A model generated the notes under the pieces. The model did no database searches and was not told where the DNA came from. It saw only the letters and a program-made list of their open reading frames with translations. From Planctomycetota bacterium (lineage in GTDB: Bacteria; Planctomycetota; UBA1135; GCA-002686595), in contig JAPKBR010000025.1 of assembly GCA_028823345.1 (NCBI GenBank), positions 1 through 56,551 of the forward strand: DNA of 56,551 bases, in the 5' to 3' direction. This document shows positions 27,352 through 36,033 of the stretch, in pieces (within the stretch, counting starts at the first letter, position 1; every line of letters starts with the position of its first letter). The translations under genes were made by a program, and so were the position numbers.

Positions 27352-28754
27352 TGTTTCCAGTCAAGCGCTTCCTACGAGCCATTTGTCTGCCGGCAGTTGC
27401 CCTTGTTTCTCTGCCTCTGGCAACTGCCCAGCACGGAAACCACGACGGCGAAGAGGAACATGACCACAGCCGCCTCACTGATGTCTACCTTCCTCCGCAG
27501 GTTTCCACCTTCCCAGAACGCCCGGCGCCCCTTTTCGAATGGGGCAACGGATTCCTCGAACCAGGCCCGCTGAAGGAACCTATCCGCTTGCCCACAGGCG
27601 CTATTTGGTCACCCAACCTCATCGTTTGGGGGACCGCCCGGAGCGGCCTGTCTACCCGCTCTGCAAAGGATAGTGACGCGGCTCAGTGGGCCAACCGCCT
27701 GGACCTTTTCGCTCAGGCTAAGCTCTCCCCCACCGAACGCTTCGTGATCGGCCTGCGCCCGTTGGATAAGAATGGCGTTTTTTCGGGATATGACTTAAAG
27801 GAGGGAGACTCCGCTGATGGCTTCAATCTTGATGTACAGACTTTCTTTTTTGAGGGTGATTTCGGCGAAATTTTCCCGGGACTCGACAGAGAAGACACGC
27901 GGGCCTTGGACATCGGGTTCGGCATCGGACGGCAACCTGTCAATTTCCAGGAAGGCATTTTGATCAATGATGTGGTCGACGCCTTCACGGTCACCCGCAA
28001 CTCCCTTCGCTTTGGCGGGTTATCCAACTTCCGAGCAACGGCACTCTTCGCCTGGGACGAAATCGCACCAGCTGGAGGAGAAGATCCCGAAGGTGGAATG
28101 CTGGGGGTCTTAACCGCCGCAGACTTCACAGAGTCCTATGTGGAGGTCGATCTACTCACCACCTTCTCCGACAACCCCGACATCGGTAATGGGTTGTATG
28201 GGGGAATCGGTGCCACTCAACGCTTCGGGGAGATGGCGAGCACCTTCCGTGCCAACGCATCCATTTCCCTTGATGACGACTCCACGGTCATCGACGACGG
28301 TCTGCTTCTAACCAGCGTTCTTTCCTGGGTCCCCCATGGCACCCACGACGGAGGCGGAGACAACTTATATGTGGGTTCGTTCCTCGGGATCGACAACTTC
28401 ACCAGCGCCTCCCGCGGGCCTTCCGCTCCAGGCCCCTTGGCTAACATCGGCATCCTCTTCGCTGCCACGGGCCTGGGCAACATTGGCGCACCAATCAGCC
28501 CCCAAGGAGCCGATGTCATCGGCGGATCCGTGGGGTATCAGCAGATCATGCATGGAGGTCGCTCTCAGATTATCTATGAAGCGGGCCTGCGCCTCTCCAC
28601 GGACAACGAGGACGACAACACCATCGCTGTGGGGGCTCGCTACCGCAAGGCCATCGGGCAACGCATGATCCTGACCCTCGACGCCTTTGCCGGCAACGAC
28701 GCCATCGACGACAACTTCATTGGTGGGCGCGTCGAAATTCTTTGGCGGCTCTAG
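27351..28754 (+). CDS. Probable outer-membrane beta-barrel protein of the cytochrome operon
   Basis: A 467-residue protein with signal peptide (RAICLPAVALVSLPLATAQ). The mature N-terminus is rich in His and acidic residues (HGNHDGEEEHDHSR), possibly a metal site. The remainder has amphipathic strand-like segments ending in GGRVEILWRL at the C-terminus, which fits a barrel although the last residue is Leu rather than Phe. No family is recognised with certainty. Translational coupling to a multiheme gene suggests a porin that houses or accompanies the cytochromes, as in porin-cytochrome conduits. A simple porin or a periplasmic beta protein cannot be excluded. Confidence 0.65.
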   Translation: MFPVKRFLRAICLPAVALVSLPLATAQHGNHDGEEEHDHSRLTDVYLPPQVSTFPERPAPLFEWGNGFLEPGPLKEPIRLPTGAIWSPNLIVWGTARSGLSTRSAKDSDAAQWANRLDLFAQAKLSPTERFVIGLRPLDKNGVFSGYDLKEGDSADGFNLDVQTFFFEGDFGEIFPGLDREDTRALDIGFGIGRQPVNFQEGILINDVVDAFTVTRNSLRFGGLSNFRATALFAWDEIAPAGGEDPEGGMLGVLTAADFTESYVEVDLLTTFSDNPDIGNGLYGGIGATQRFGEMASTFRANASISLDDDSTVIDDGLLLTSVLSWVPHGTHDGGGDNLYVGSFLGIDNFTSASRGPSAPGPLANIGILFAATGLGNIGAPISPQGADVIGGSVGYQQIMHGGRSQIIYEAGLRLSTDNEDDNTIAVGARYRKAIGQRMILTLDAFAGNDAIDDNFIGGRVEILWRL

Positions 28755-28855
28755 AGGGCTCAAAGCCCCCACTAGACAGGATGAGAATTCTGATCCACCT
28801 GGTGTAACACTGGCGCCTCTTGGGATCGCAACGGCTTGGAAAGAGAGTGCCCCTT

Positions 28856-28962
28856 CCTCACCGGATCACCATTCCGACGATTGAGGGCTATGCCCCGGTG
28901 ACCTTTGAGGTGCTCGTCTCCCGTGAAGCACCCCTCACGGTCAGAATCCCCCTACACGGACG
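28856..28962 (+). pseudogene. C-terminal fragment of a copy of the 13944-14960 gene
   Basis: About 107 bases are nearly identical to 14851-14957 and in frame encode IEGYAPVTFEVLVSREAPL and TVRIPLHGR. The stop codon of the parent is lost (GGGCGCTAA became GGACGCCTC), and no upstream coding part remains. It is a duplicated, truncated gene end. Confidence 0.85.
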
Positions 28963-28966
28963 CCTC

Positions 28967-29018
28967 CATCATGCCGGGGGCTTTGGCTGCCTACGACCTG
29001 CCTGACTTGGGGGCAAGT
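28967..29018 (+). pseudogene. C-terminal fragment similar to the esterase at 11990-13819
   Basis: The frame reads PGALAAYDLPDLG, closely matching the last residues of the 609-residue hydrolase (PGALAAYDLQDLVG). In the intact locus the hydrolase gene precedes the unknown gene; here the order of the fragments is reversed. The fragment is short, so homology rests on about 13 residues plus nucleotide similarity. Confidence 0.55.
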
Positions 29019-29086
29019 AGGTCCTCTGCTCGGCCTGGGCTCGCAGGCTCCCGGGCTGAATCTAGCTCATAGCAGGGGCTCTCTGG

Positions 29087-30349
29087 TTACAGCCCCGCCA
29101 GGGCTGCACGCAAGGCGATGAAGGCCTGGGCTGCGGTGTTCGAGAGGCTCGGTCCGGCCAGCAGGTCTACTTGCTCTCCGGGGTCATTCTGCAAGTCAAA
29201 CAATCTCGGTATCAAGAGATCCTGATTGACGATCAGTTTAAAGCGCTGTTCACAGGCCATGCGCCGCCAGGTATCGGGCTGTAGGTGGGGATCCGCTCCT
29301 GCCAAGGTCCCGCGCTCGGAAATTGCGATGGTCCCGGGTGCGTTGCCTCCCATCAAGAGGGGCTCAAAGGAAACCGAATCAGGTCCAGCCAAGGGGCCCT
29401 GGGGAATCCCCAGTAGGGCCAACACCGTGGCATAGAGATCGACGATTTCGATCACCGAGTCGTCTTGCCCCGGCACAATTCCGGGGCCCAGGGCCCAAAG
29501 CATCGTGCGCACTCCGCCCTCGTAGACGGTGCCCTTGTCGCCTCCCAGGATTGTGGCTAGACCATTGTCGCTGTAGATGATGACCGTGTACCCCAAAGCC
29601 AATGCCATAGGTGTCAGTCGCGCGAGCTCTGTATCCAAAGCCTGTAAAGCCGCGCGCGCCCGGTCCCAGTTAAAGACCAGTGGCAGGGGAATCGTGTGCA
29701 AGTGACTTGGCGGATCGTGAAAAGGCTTGTGGGGTGCGTGGTAGCTCAATGAAATTAAGTCGTACCCACCGCGTACCGCACGCAAGGCCAGATTGGTTTC
29801 ACGGGTGGTGAGATAGGTGTTGGTCACGGAGTGCGAAGTCCCAGCTGTGTTCTCGGGATAGTTGAACCAGTCCCCCCCTGCCGGACCAAGATTGCCCATC
29901 ACCCCCACATAGGGCAGCCAGCCAAAAGCTGTAGGGTGAGCCAGGGTATGGTCGGAGCAGAGGTGCCACTTGCCGATCTTCATGGCCCGTTTGCCACTGG
30001 CCTGTACCTGCACGCCGAGAGGCGTGAATGGTGCAGCGGGCAAGCGATAGTCGCTCGTGTTCTGGACATTTCCGATGCAACGGACTTCGACCCGACTGCC
30101 TCGGGCTCCCAGCTGTGCCAGCGCCCGCGCTGGAGTGCACATGGGCGCCGTATAGAAGCGTGGGAAGTAGCGGCCTTGGGCAGCAAGGCCGTCGAGGTGC
30201 GGTGTCGGCGTCGCCTGCAGCAACTCGATTCCGAGATCGTCGATGTCAATCACCAAGACCTTGCGCGGTCCTTCCCCTTGGGCAGAGACAGCGCTTCCCA
30301 ACGCCCAGAGTAGAGCGATCGTCAGTAGGTAGGCATGGTTCGACGGCAA
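29087..30349 (-). CDS. Secreted formylglycine-type sulfatase with CTPAR motif
   Basis: A 420-residue protein read from a TTG at 30349; an in-frame stop lies just upstream and no ATG is available at the start. The signal peptide is YLLTIALLWALGSAVSAQ. DIDDLG (metal site), CTPARAL (Cys71, matching C-x-P-x-R) and YSDNG with GDKG indicate an active type I sulfatase, here shorter than the usual 450-550 residues. It probably cleaves sulfate esters in the periplasm. The gene lies between two groups of decayed gene ends (28856-29018 and 30399-30606) and upstream of a TauE/SafE-type exporter on the same strand. Confidence 0.82.
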   Translation of the reverse strand: MPSNHAYLLTIALLWALGSAVSAQGEGPRKVLVIDIDDLGIELLQATPTPHLDGLAAQGRYFPRFYTAPMCTPARALAQLGARGSRVEVRCIGNVQNTSDYRLPAAPFTPLGVQVQASGKRAMKIGKWHLCSDHTLAHPTAFGWLPYVGVMGNLGPAGGDWFNYPENTAGTSHSVTNTYLTTRETNLALRAVRGGYDLISLSYHAPHKPFHDPPSHLHTIPLPLVFNWDRARAALQALDTELARLTPMALALGYTVIIYSDNGLATILGGDKGTVYEGGVRTMLWALGPGIVPGQDDSVIEIVDLYATVLALLGIPQGPLAGPDSVSFEPLLMGGNAPGTIAISERGTLAGADPHLQPDTWRRMACEQRFKLIVNQDLLIPRLFDLQNDPGEQVDLLAGPSLSNTAAQAFIALRAALAGL

Positions 30350-30398
30350 GGGGTCATCATCTCATGGATTCCCTGATGCTGCCATCTACTTATTCGCT

Positions 30399-30437
30399 CC
30401 CATCGTGCCGAGGGCTTTGGCTGCCTACGACCGGCCT
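30399..30437 (+). pseudogene. Second esterase-tail-like fragment
   Basis: GGGCTTTGGCTGCCTACGAC and flanking bases match 28967-29006, and the frame reads RALAAYDRPKL, related to the esterase C-terminus GALAAYDLQDL. It is probably a second decayed copy. Confidence 0.5.
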
Positions 30438-30510
30438 AAATTGAGACCGTCGGCCGTCTTCCCGACCCCTTTACGGACACCGGCTACTCATTAAGGATTC
30501 CCAGGACACC

Positions 30511-30606
30511 TACCCCGCTGCCCTGGGCGAGATCCCCGGCTACGCACCTGTCACCCACAAGCGTGAGGTGGCGTCTCAACTTCGCGTTCCTTTCCAAAAC
30601 CGCTGA
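30511..30606 (+). pseudogene. Diverged C-terminal fragment related to the 13944-14960 gene
   Basis: The frame encodes EIPGYAPVTHKREVASQL then RVPFQNR and a stop at 30604-30606. It aligns with GIEGYAPVTFEV...RETPLTVRIPLHGR* at the end of the 338-residue protein, including the stop position. No upstream gene body is recognisable, and a gap in the alignment suggests an internal deletion. Confidence 0.5.
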
Positions 30607-30610
30607 GGTA

Positions 30611-31348
30611 CTAGACCCAAATTCCAATGACCAACCGCAATGCAAGCCCGGTCAAGACCAAGCGATAGGCCAGGCGGAATTGCTTTTCAGTCAGGTGCGC
30701 GAGGAACTTCTTGCCCACCCAGGTCCCCAGTACGACCACGAAGGCCAGAGGAAGCACCCGGGGAAGCTCAGCTGCAAAGGCAAATCCAACCACCCCAAAG
30801 GCCACGATCTTCTGGACGTGCACAAACATTTGGCAAGCCGCCTTGGTGGCAATGATCTCCTCCTTGGCCCAACCCTCGCGCAGGAAAAACGGCGCAATCA
30901 ATGGCCCGGTGGCCCCCACCACGACACCAAGGGTGCCAGCAATCACGCCCATGCTGGCGAACGCGGGTCGCTCGCCCCACCCAACGCGCCACCCCTTTGG
31001 CTTCCAGGTGGCAAACAACACCAACACGCCAATCATGACCCGGGTCATCTCAGCATCGAGGTAGCCAGCTAGCGCCAACCCGACAATGGGAAATGGAAGG
31101 GCACAAAGGACGAAAATCGAGAGCGCCGACCAGCGCACGTGCCGACGAAACAGCGCGACCCGGGTGGAGTTCGAGGTCAGCTGAATCAAAGCATGCACCG
31201 GAATCACCACCGCCGCATCAAGCCCGCAAAGGAACAACACAACCAGGAGAAAAATCCCTCCGCCCATGCCCAAGAACCCCGAAATCGTCGCCCCAATAAA
31301 AGCGGCGCCCGCCAAGATTACCATCGTGATCAGGTCAAGTTCTGCCAT
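30611..31348 (-). CDS. TauE/SafE (TSUP) family membrane transporter
   Basis: A 245-residue hydrophobic protein from the ATG at 31348; a longer frame to 31399 adds a non-hydrophobic leader. The opening ITMVILAGAAFIGATISGFLG with the Gly-rich GMGGG segment, the repeated second half (VIAGTLGVVVGATGPLIAPFFL) and about eight membrane helices match the sulfite exporter TauE/SafE family. These move sulfite, sulfoacetate or related anions. Next to a sulfatase on the same strand, it may export released sulfur anions, though TSUP substrates vary. Its stop is 5 bases from the end of a plus-strand remnant. Confidence 0.88.
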   Translation of the reverse strand: MAELDLITMVILAGAAFIGATISGFLGMGGGIFLLVVLFLCGLDAAVVIPVHALIQLTSNSTRVALFRRHVRWSALSIFVLCALPFPIVGLALAGYLDAEMTRVMIGVLVLFATWKPKGWRVGWGERPAFASMGVIAGTLGVVVGATGPLIAPFFLREGWAKEEIIATKAACQMFVHVQKIVAFGVVGFAFAAELPRVLPLAFVVVLGTWVGKKFLAHLTEKQFRLAYRLVLTGLALRLVIGIWV

Positions 31349-31438
31349 GGGGACTAGTATGGATGCCGCAGGAGCGCTTCGGCCCAACAGAGTGAGCAAG
31401 TTTCACCCTACACCTCATTCGGAGCCTAGACTGAACTC

Positions 31439-32734
31439 ATGAATACACCGACTCTGATTGGCCTGCTGTGCCTCCCCTTCGCGGTCCAGACCGCTCCAGC
31501 AATTGATGCACAGGCCACCCTGCGCCCCAAGCTGCAGTTGACCACCAGCGAAGAGGACGGAATGGTGGAAGTTGGCAAGAGTGTGTTCTTCGAGGCGGAG
31601 GTCGAGAACCGCTCCAAGGAAAAGCTCGTTGCGACCCTAGAGTGGTCCTTCAAGACCGTGGCAGATCTGCCTGCGCCCCCGGAAAAAACCAGCATCGAGA
31701 TTGAGCCCCATGGGGTTCAGACCTTTGGGTTTGAGCTTCCGTTCAAAAAACCTGGTTTCGCAATGGTTAGCTGCGAGGTGATGGTGGACGGTTCGGGGCA
31801 AGAGATTGTGAAATCGATCCGGGTCGGGGCCGGAGCGGCCAAGGTAGAGAGCGAGCTCACCCGCGAGCGCGACTTCAAGAAGTTCTGGAAACGGACCCTG
31901 AGTGACCTGAAGAAGGTCGATCCGGAGTTTGAATGTGAACCCCGTGACAATCCCGCAGAGGCTCCCTGCGACCTCTACGAAGTCAGTATGCGCAGCTTAG
32001 GAGGGGTCCTCGTGCGCGGTTGGCTGGAGGTTCCAAAAGGGCCTGGACCATTCCCTACGCTCTTGCGGGTGCCCGGCTACACCCAGAACATGCAGCCCAT
32101 CGGCATCAGCGCAGATTCGATCATCTTCTCATTCAATATCAGGGCCCATGGGAACAGCACAGACGACGTGCCCGGAAGCCCTGTGGACTACTGGTTGCGC
32201 GGGTTGGACGACAAGCAGGAGTACTTTTACCGGGGCGCTTACATGGACTGCGTGCGAGCGGTGGACTACCTGTGCTCACGGGATGATGTGGATCAAAATC
32301 AGATCGGCATCTGGGGCGGAAGCCAAGGTGGCGGGATGAGTTTTGCAACGGCCGCCCTAGATCAGCGAATCGACTACTGCGTAGCAGACATCCCATGGCT
32401 CGGCAGTTGGGAGACCTACTTCGCCCTTACCCGGGAAGAGGGGGACGAGATGGAGGAATGGCTCGCGGCCAAAGAAGGCCGCAACTTCGAGGACATGCTC
32501 AAGACTTTGAGCTACTTTGACACGGTCAACCTAGCTGATCGGATCAAGTGCCCAACCTACATGGGCGTTGGTCTGCAAGACTCCATTTGTCCCCCCGCCA
32601 TCAGCTTCGGGGTCTTCAACCGAGTGCCCGGGCCCAAGAAATTCCGCATCTCTCCCAAAGCAGGACACGGGCTTGGTGACGACCACCTGACCTGGGTGCT
32701 GGGAGAACTGCGGAAATTAGGCGGCAGGCGCTAG
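31439..32734 (+). CDS. Exported acetylxylan esterase / cephalosporin-deacetylase-like enzyme
   Basis: A 431-residue protein with signal peptide (LIGLLCLPFAVQTAPAIDA). Residues about 25-125 form a beta-rich N-terminal domain; residues about 130-425 form an AXE1-type alpha/beta hydrolase. The catalytic triad is visible: Ser295 in GGSQGGG, Asp381 in LQDSICPP and His410 in KAGHG; RGW and HGNS motifs are also present. It probably removes acetyl groups from plant or algal polysaccharide. The gene is divergent from the TSUP gene and convergent with the aldolase gene. Confidence 0.9.
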   Translation: MNTPTLIGLLCLPFAVQTAPAIDAQATLRPKLQLTTSEEDGMVEVGKSVFFEAEVENRSKEKLVATLEWSFKTVADLPAPPEKTSIEIEPHGVQTFGFELPFKKPGFAMVSCEVMVDGSGQEIVKSIRVGAGAAKVESELTRERDFKKFWKRTLSDLKKVDPEFECEPRDNPAEAPCDLYEVSMRSLGGVLVRGWLEVPKGPGPFPTLLRVPGYTQNMQPIGISADSIIFSFNIRAHGNSTDDVPGSPVDYWLRGLDDKQEYFYRGAYMDCVRAVDYLCSRDDVDQNQIGIWGGSQGGGMSFATAALDQRIDYCVADIPWLGSWETYFALTREEGDEMEEWLAAKEGRNFEDMLKTLSYFDTVNLADRIKCPTYMGVGLQDSICPPAISFGVFNRVPGPKKFRISPKAGHGLGDDHLTWVLGELRKLGGRR

Positions 32735-32791
32735 GCTTCCATATTCCTACCGGCCGCCTCAGGGCAGCCCCTGGCCACGGCCCAGGACTCC

Positions 32792-33682
32792 TTAAGTGCG
32801 CGAAGCGTCAAAGATGCTTTGGATCGATGTGTCCAGCATCCCGTTGAATTCGTCGGCGGTTTGCTTGGCGGAGAGACCTTCGGAAAGGGCGCGACTGAAG
32901 CTGGCAATCATGTTGTTGTTCAACGCCAACCTGCGGTTGGCTTCCTCGCGGGAATAGCCGCCGGAAAGAGCCACGACGCGCACCACATTGTCGTGGGCGA
33001 TGCAATCCGCATAGAAGTTCTCTTCCTCGGGCAAAGTCAACTTGAGCATGATGTTCTGGCCAGGCTCAAGCTTATTGATCTGCTCCATCAGCTGGGTACG
33101 CAGGGTGGCTTCCGCAGCCGCCTTGGTGGGCGAATTAATGTCCACCTCCGGCTCAAGGATCGGGACCAAACCGGCAGCGATGATTTGCTTGCCAACTTCA
33201 AACTGCTGGGCGACGATGGCGGCGATACCCTCGGCGTTGTCGTTCTTGATCACAGAGCGCATCTTGGTCCCAAAGACCGATTTGCCCTTGGCGCGAGCCA
33301 AGAGATCATCGAGATCCGGCATGGGCTTCATGAGCTGAACCCCATTGGCCTCGTCGGCAAGGCCCTTGTCCACCTTCAGGAAGGGCACTACCTGCTTTTC
33401 CTCCCAAAGGAACTGGGCCGAGCCCTTGCCATTGATGGTTCGATCCATTGTGTTCTCAAACAGAATCGCGCCGAGGATGCGCTCGCCATTGAAGGATGGG
33501 CTGGTGACGATGCGTGTGCGCATCTCGTGCACCTTGGTGAACATGGCTTCGTCGCCGGAGTACTCGGACTCCTCTACCCCATAGGCCAGGAGCGCCTTGG
33601 GGGTGCTTCCGCCACTTTGGTCGAGGGCTGCGATGAATCCGTCTTGGGTCTTGGTCTTTTCTAACTGCTGGTCGAAACTCAT
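32792..33682 (-). CDS. fda: Class I fructose-1,6-bisphosphate aldolase
   Basis: A 296-residue cytosolic enzyme matching the short bacterial class I aldolases. The start is MSFDQQLEKTKT; FIAALDQSGGSTPKAL, VPFLKVDKGL, PILEPEVDI and IMLKLTLP are all present, with Lys214 in the last motif as the expected Schiff-base lysine. It cleaves fructose-1,6-bisphosphate to dihydroxyacetone phosphate and glyceraldehyde-3-phosphate, or the reverse, and would handle sugars released by nearby enzymes. It stands alone, divergent from the DUF455 gene. Confidence 0.95.
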   Translation of the reverse strand: MSFDQQLEKTKTQDGFIAALDQSGGSTPKALLAYGVEESEYSGDEAMFTKVHEMRTRIVTSPSFNGERILGAILFENTMDRTINGKGSAQFLWEEKQVVPFLKVDKGLADEANGVQLMKPMPDLDDLLARAKGKSVFGTKMRSVIKNDNAEGIAAIVAQQFEVGKQIIAAGLVPILEPEVDINSPTKAAAEATLRTQLMEQINKLEPGQNIMLKLTLPEEENFYADCIAHDNVVRVVALSGGYSREEANRRLALNNNMIASFSRALSEGLSAKQTADEFNGMLDTSIQSIFDASRT

Positions 33683-33898
33683 GGAGTGCTAGGCTTGGGG
33701 GTGGTCGTTTCAGCGCCACGTCTGAACATTCAGGGGCGGTGATGGGTGAGAATAGGACTCTTCGGCCCGGTATGCACAATCCATGAGCGAAGAGTTGTGA
33801 ACCTGCACCCACTCCGGGAGATTCAGGACCGCTGGGTGGTCTAACCCGGCGCGGGGTGCGGCCGGAAGCGGCTCCAAGGTGCTATCCTGACCCCAGCC

Positions 33899-34753
33899 AT
33901 GAGTCCGCCCCAACCCAGCCCCCCACCAGGAACCGCCGAGGCGTGGTGTTGGAACTTGATCCTAGGCGACTCCTGGGAGGCAAAAACCCGGCCCCCTCGC
34001 CTGCCAGATCTGGCCAATGATGCTTGCTGGGAATCCGATGCCGCACCCCGTCGGATCGAGACCCCTGGACGTCCCGCGTGCCTGCGCATTGAGGCCCGCA
34101 GCATGAAGACTCCCCCCATGGGGGCCCTCGTGCAACCCAAACCACGGGCCCAATTGATGCACACGTTCTTGCATCACGAGTTGCAAGCAGCCGAGCTCTT
34201 TGCCTGGGCAGTCCTGGCTTTTCCCGATTCCCCTCGGGAATTCCGCTCGGGCCTTCTCAGGCTTGCGATGGAAGAACTGATGCACCTCGGCCTCTACGAG
34301 GGACACCTGATCAGCTTGGGGCACAAGGTTGGCGATTTCCCCGTGCGTGATTGGTTTTGGCAGCGCCTGATGAACTGCCCCTCGCCCCTCGCATTTGTTT
34401 CCTTGCAAGGCCTAGGTCTTGAGGGCGCGAACCTGGATCACAGCGCGCGTTTTGCCAAAGCATTCCGAGACGCTGGTGATGAGAAGGGCGCGGCGATCCT
34501 GGCCCGCGTCTGCAAAGACGAAGAGAGTCACGTGGACTTTTCGCGGCGCTGGTTCGAGACCTTGAGTGGCGCTCCGATGACCTTTGAAGCCTGGGAAAAA
34601 GCCCTACCGGATTTGATCACCCCGGGACTTTTTCGCGGCAGACCTATCAATCGCGCAGGACGCCTGGGCGCGGGATTCGACCCTGAGTTCATCGATGCCC
34701 TCGAGCGTGCCCCTTCCGCGACCCTGCCGCGCAAGGAGCGCCTGCGACCATGA
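33899..34753 (+). CDS. DUF455 ferritin-like protein
   Basis: A 284-residue protein. Glu/His motifs HHELQAAELFAW, MEELMHLGLYEGHL and DEESHVDF at about residues 85-210 form the four-helix dimetal (EH) site of the DUF455 ferritin-like family, related to the tRNA hydroxylase MiaE and other non-heme diiron oxygenases. No signal peptide. It overlaps the next gene by 4 bases (ATGA at 34750), so the products probably act together. A substrate cannot be named. Confidence 0.88.
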   Translation: MSPPQPSPPPGTAEAWCWNLILGDSWEAKTRPPRLPDLANDACWESDAAPRRIETPGRPACLRIEARSMKTPPMGALVQPKPRAQLMHTFLHHELQAAELFAWAVLAFPDSPREFRSGLLRLAMEELMHLGLYEGHLISLGHKVGDFPVRDWFWQRLMNCPSPLAFVSLQGLGLEGANLDHSARFAKAFRDAGDEKGAAILARVCKDEESHVDFSRRWFETLSGAPMTFEAWEKALPDLITPGLFRGRPINRAGRLGAGFDPEFIDALERAPSATLPRKERLRP

Positions 34754-35667
34754 GTTCCGCACCCTGTGTTTGGGTCCTGAACCTCGATGCTGAAACAGAA
34801 CTAGAGACCCTTGGCAACTACACGCCACCGGCGGCCTTGTTGCGGGTGGTGGAAATCCAACAACAACCCCTAATCCGGTCTCTGTTGGCCCCGGGGGACA
34901 TTTTGCTCAACCACTCCAACGTGGATCAATTTGCCAAGAACCGTGATCTAGAAGGGCTTGTGGGCTGCGCCTGGTCCCCTACTCCTGGAGCTCTCGGGAT
35001 GCTCGCGGCAGTCGGCGCTATCCCGGACCCGGCTCCTTCAGTCGAGATTCTGCGGGCCATCAATGCCCGACCCTTTGCCGCGGAAGTGCGCAAAGACCTC
35101 ATCCACGATAGCTTCGTCAAACATCTTGCGAGCAACCTTGAAGAAGCTCTCTCGGTCATTGCTCGAACTAGCGTGGACAACTGGTTGCTACGCCGTTCTT
35201 TTGGTGCGGCTGGTCGTGGTCGGCGCAAGATCGCTGCAGGCAAACCGACCGCCCCTGAGCGCTCCTGGATCGAGGCAAGCCTGCGCAATGGGCCCTTGAT
35301 CATCGAGCCGTGGGTCGAAGTGGTTCGCGAATTCACCCGCTCGGGTTGGGTGAGCTCCAAGGGAGATGTCACCCTGGCGCCTCCGTGCTTGCAAGAAACC
35401 AAATCCTGTGGTGCCTGGCTGAGTTCCCAAGCCGCTCCTCCTGATGCACTTCCACGGGCCCTGGACGATCGCTTGCAAGAGGCCTTTGAACAGGCGGGCC
35501 GCGCGATCGCAAGGGCTGGCTACCAAGGCCCCTTTGGAGTAGATAGCTACTTGCACAAGGCCACTGGCGGCAGGCTCGCTTTGAATGCGCTCAGCGAAAT
35601 CAACGGGCGCTACACCATGGATTGGGCCCAGACGCGAATCACAGATCCAAGTCGCAACCCAGCTTGA
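34750..35667 (+). CDS. ATP-grasp-like protein coupled to DUF455
   Basis: A 305-residue protein. The segment NWLLRRSFGAAGRGRRKI resembles the glycine-rich ATP-grasp loop, followed by GPLIIEPWVEVVREFT (nucleotide contact) and, near the end, GPFGVDSY and LSEINGRYT, whose acidic and Asn residues fit the Mg-ATP site. ATP-grasp enzymes join carboxylates to amines or thiols through acyl-phosphates, for instance in peptide modification. The N-terminal about 130 residues are unique. Tight coupling to a diiron-type protein suggests a two-step modification of one substrate. The exact ligase type is unknown. Confidence 0.7.
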   Translation: MSSAPCVWVLNLDAETELETLGNYTPPAALLRVVEIQQQPLIRSLLAPGDILLNHSNVDQFAKNRDLEGLVGCAWSPTPGALGMLAAVGAIPDPAPSVEILRAINARPFAAEVRKDLIHDSFVKHLASNLEEALSVIARTSVDNWLLRRSFGAAGRGRRKIAAGKPTAPERSWIEASLRNGPLIIEPWVEVVREFTRSGWVSSKGDVTLAPPCLQETKSCGAWLSSQAAPPDALPRALDDRLQEAFEQAGRAIARAGYQGPFGVDSYLHKATGGRLALNALSEINGRYTMDWAQTRITDPSRNPA

Positions 35668-36033
35668 TCCGGCCTAGATGGCTGGACCGGGAAAGGTCAG
35701 AAGGGGTTTCTCGCTGGGCTTGCCCAAGGAGCTGAAGCCCCCCTTGGCGATTCCCCTAGGGGCTCGGGCGGGCCATGACTAGGAACGGCCGGGTGGACAC
35801 CCAGCCAGGGACGACGAATCCACCTGAATGGCCCTAGGAACCACCACAGGGGGATAAGGGGTCGCATCTAGGGCAACCGGTTTCGCGATTTCAGGCCCTC
35901 ACCGGTCTCGCCCAGATCCCAAGTCACACCAAGACGAAAACCACCCAGCACCTCCCAGGCGGTATATATGGGTGCGCCAAAATGGCCTTGAGCTCAGCGC
36001 CAGGGACATTCTTTCCAGTACGACAAATTTCAC
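35668..36033. other. Intergenic region without recognisable gene
   Basis: About 365 bases between the ATP-grasp and DUF2237 genes. A short perfect palindrome (CCCCTAGGGG at about 35753) and GC-rich inverted segments are seen, with no T-run and no coding signal. The promoter of the DUF2237 gene presumably lies at the right end. Confidence 0.45.

Larger units (their letters stand above)
28755..29086. other. Gene-remnant region upstream of a convergent sulfatase gene
   Basis: No intact gene. It starts with a small GGGCT-CAA-AGCCC hairpin (about 28756-28768) just after the barrel gene, then contains the two remnants listed separately. Confidence 0.6.

Noticed and set aside
33899-34753. Naming the ferritin-like protein MiaE
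   Set aside because: It fits DUF455; no tRNA-specific feature is visible and the ATP-grasp neighbour argues against a simple MiaE role.
35753-35762. Palindrome CCCCTAGGGG as an operator
   Set aside because: Short palindromes of this composition are expected by chance; no second copy or promoter is associated.
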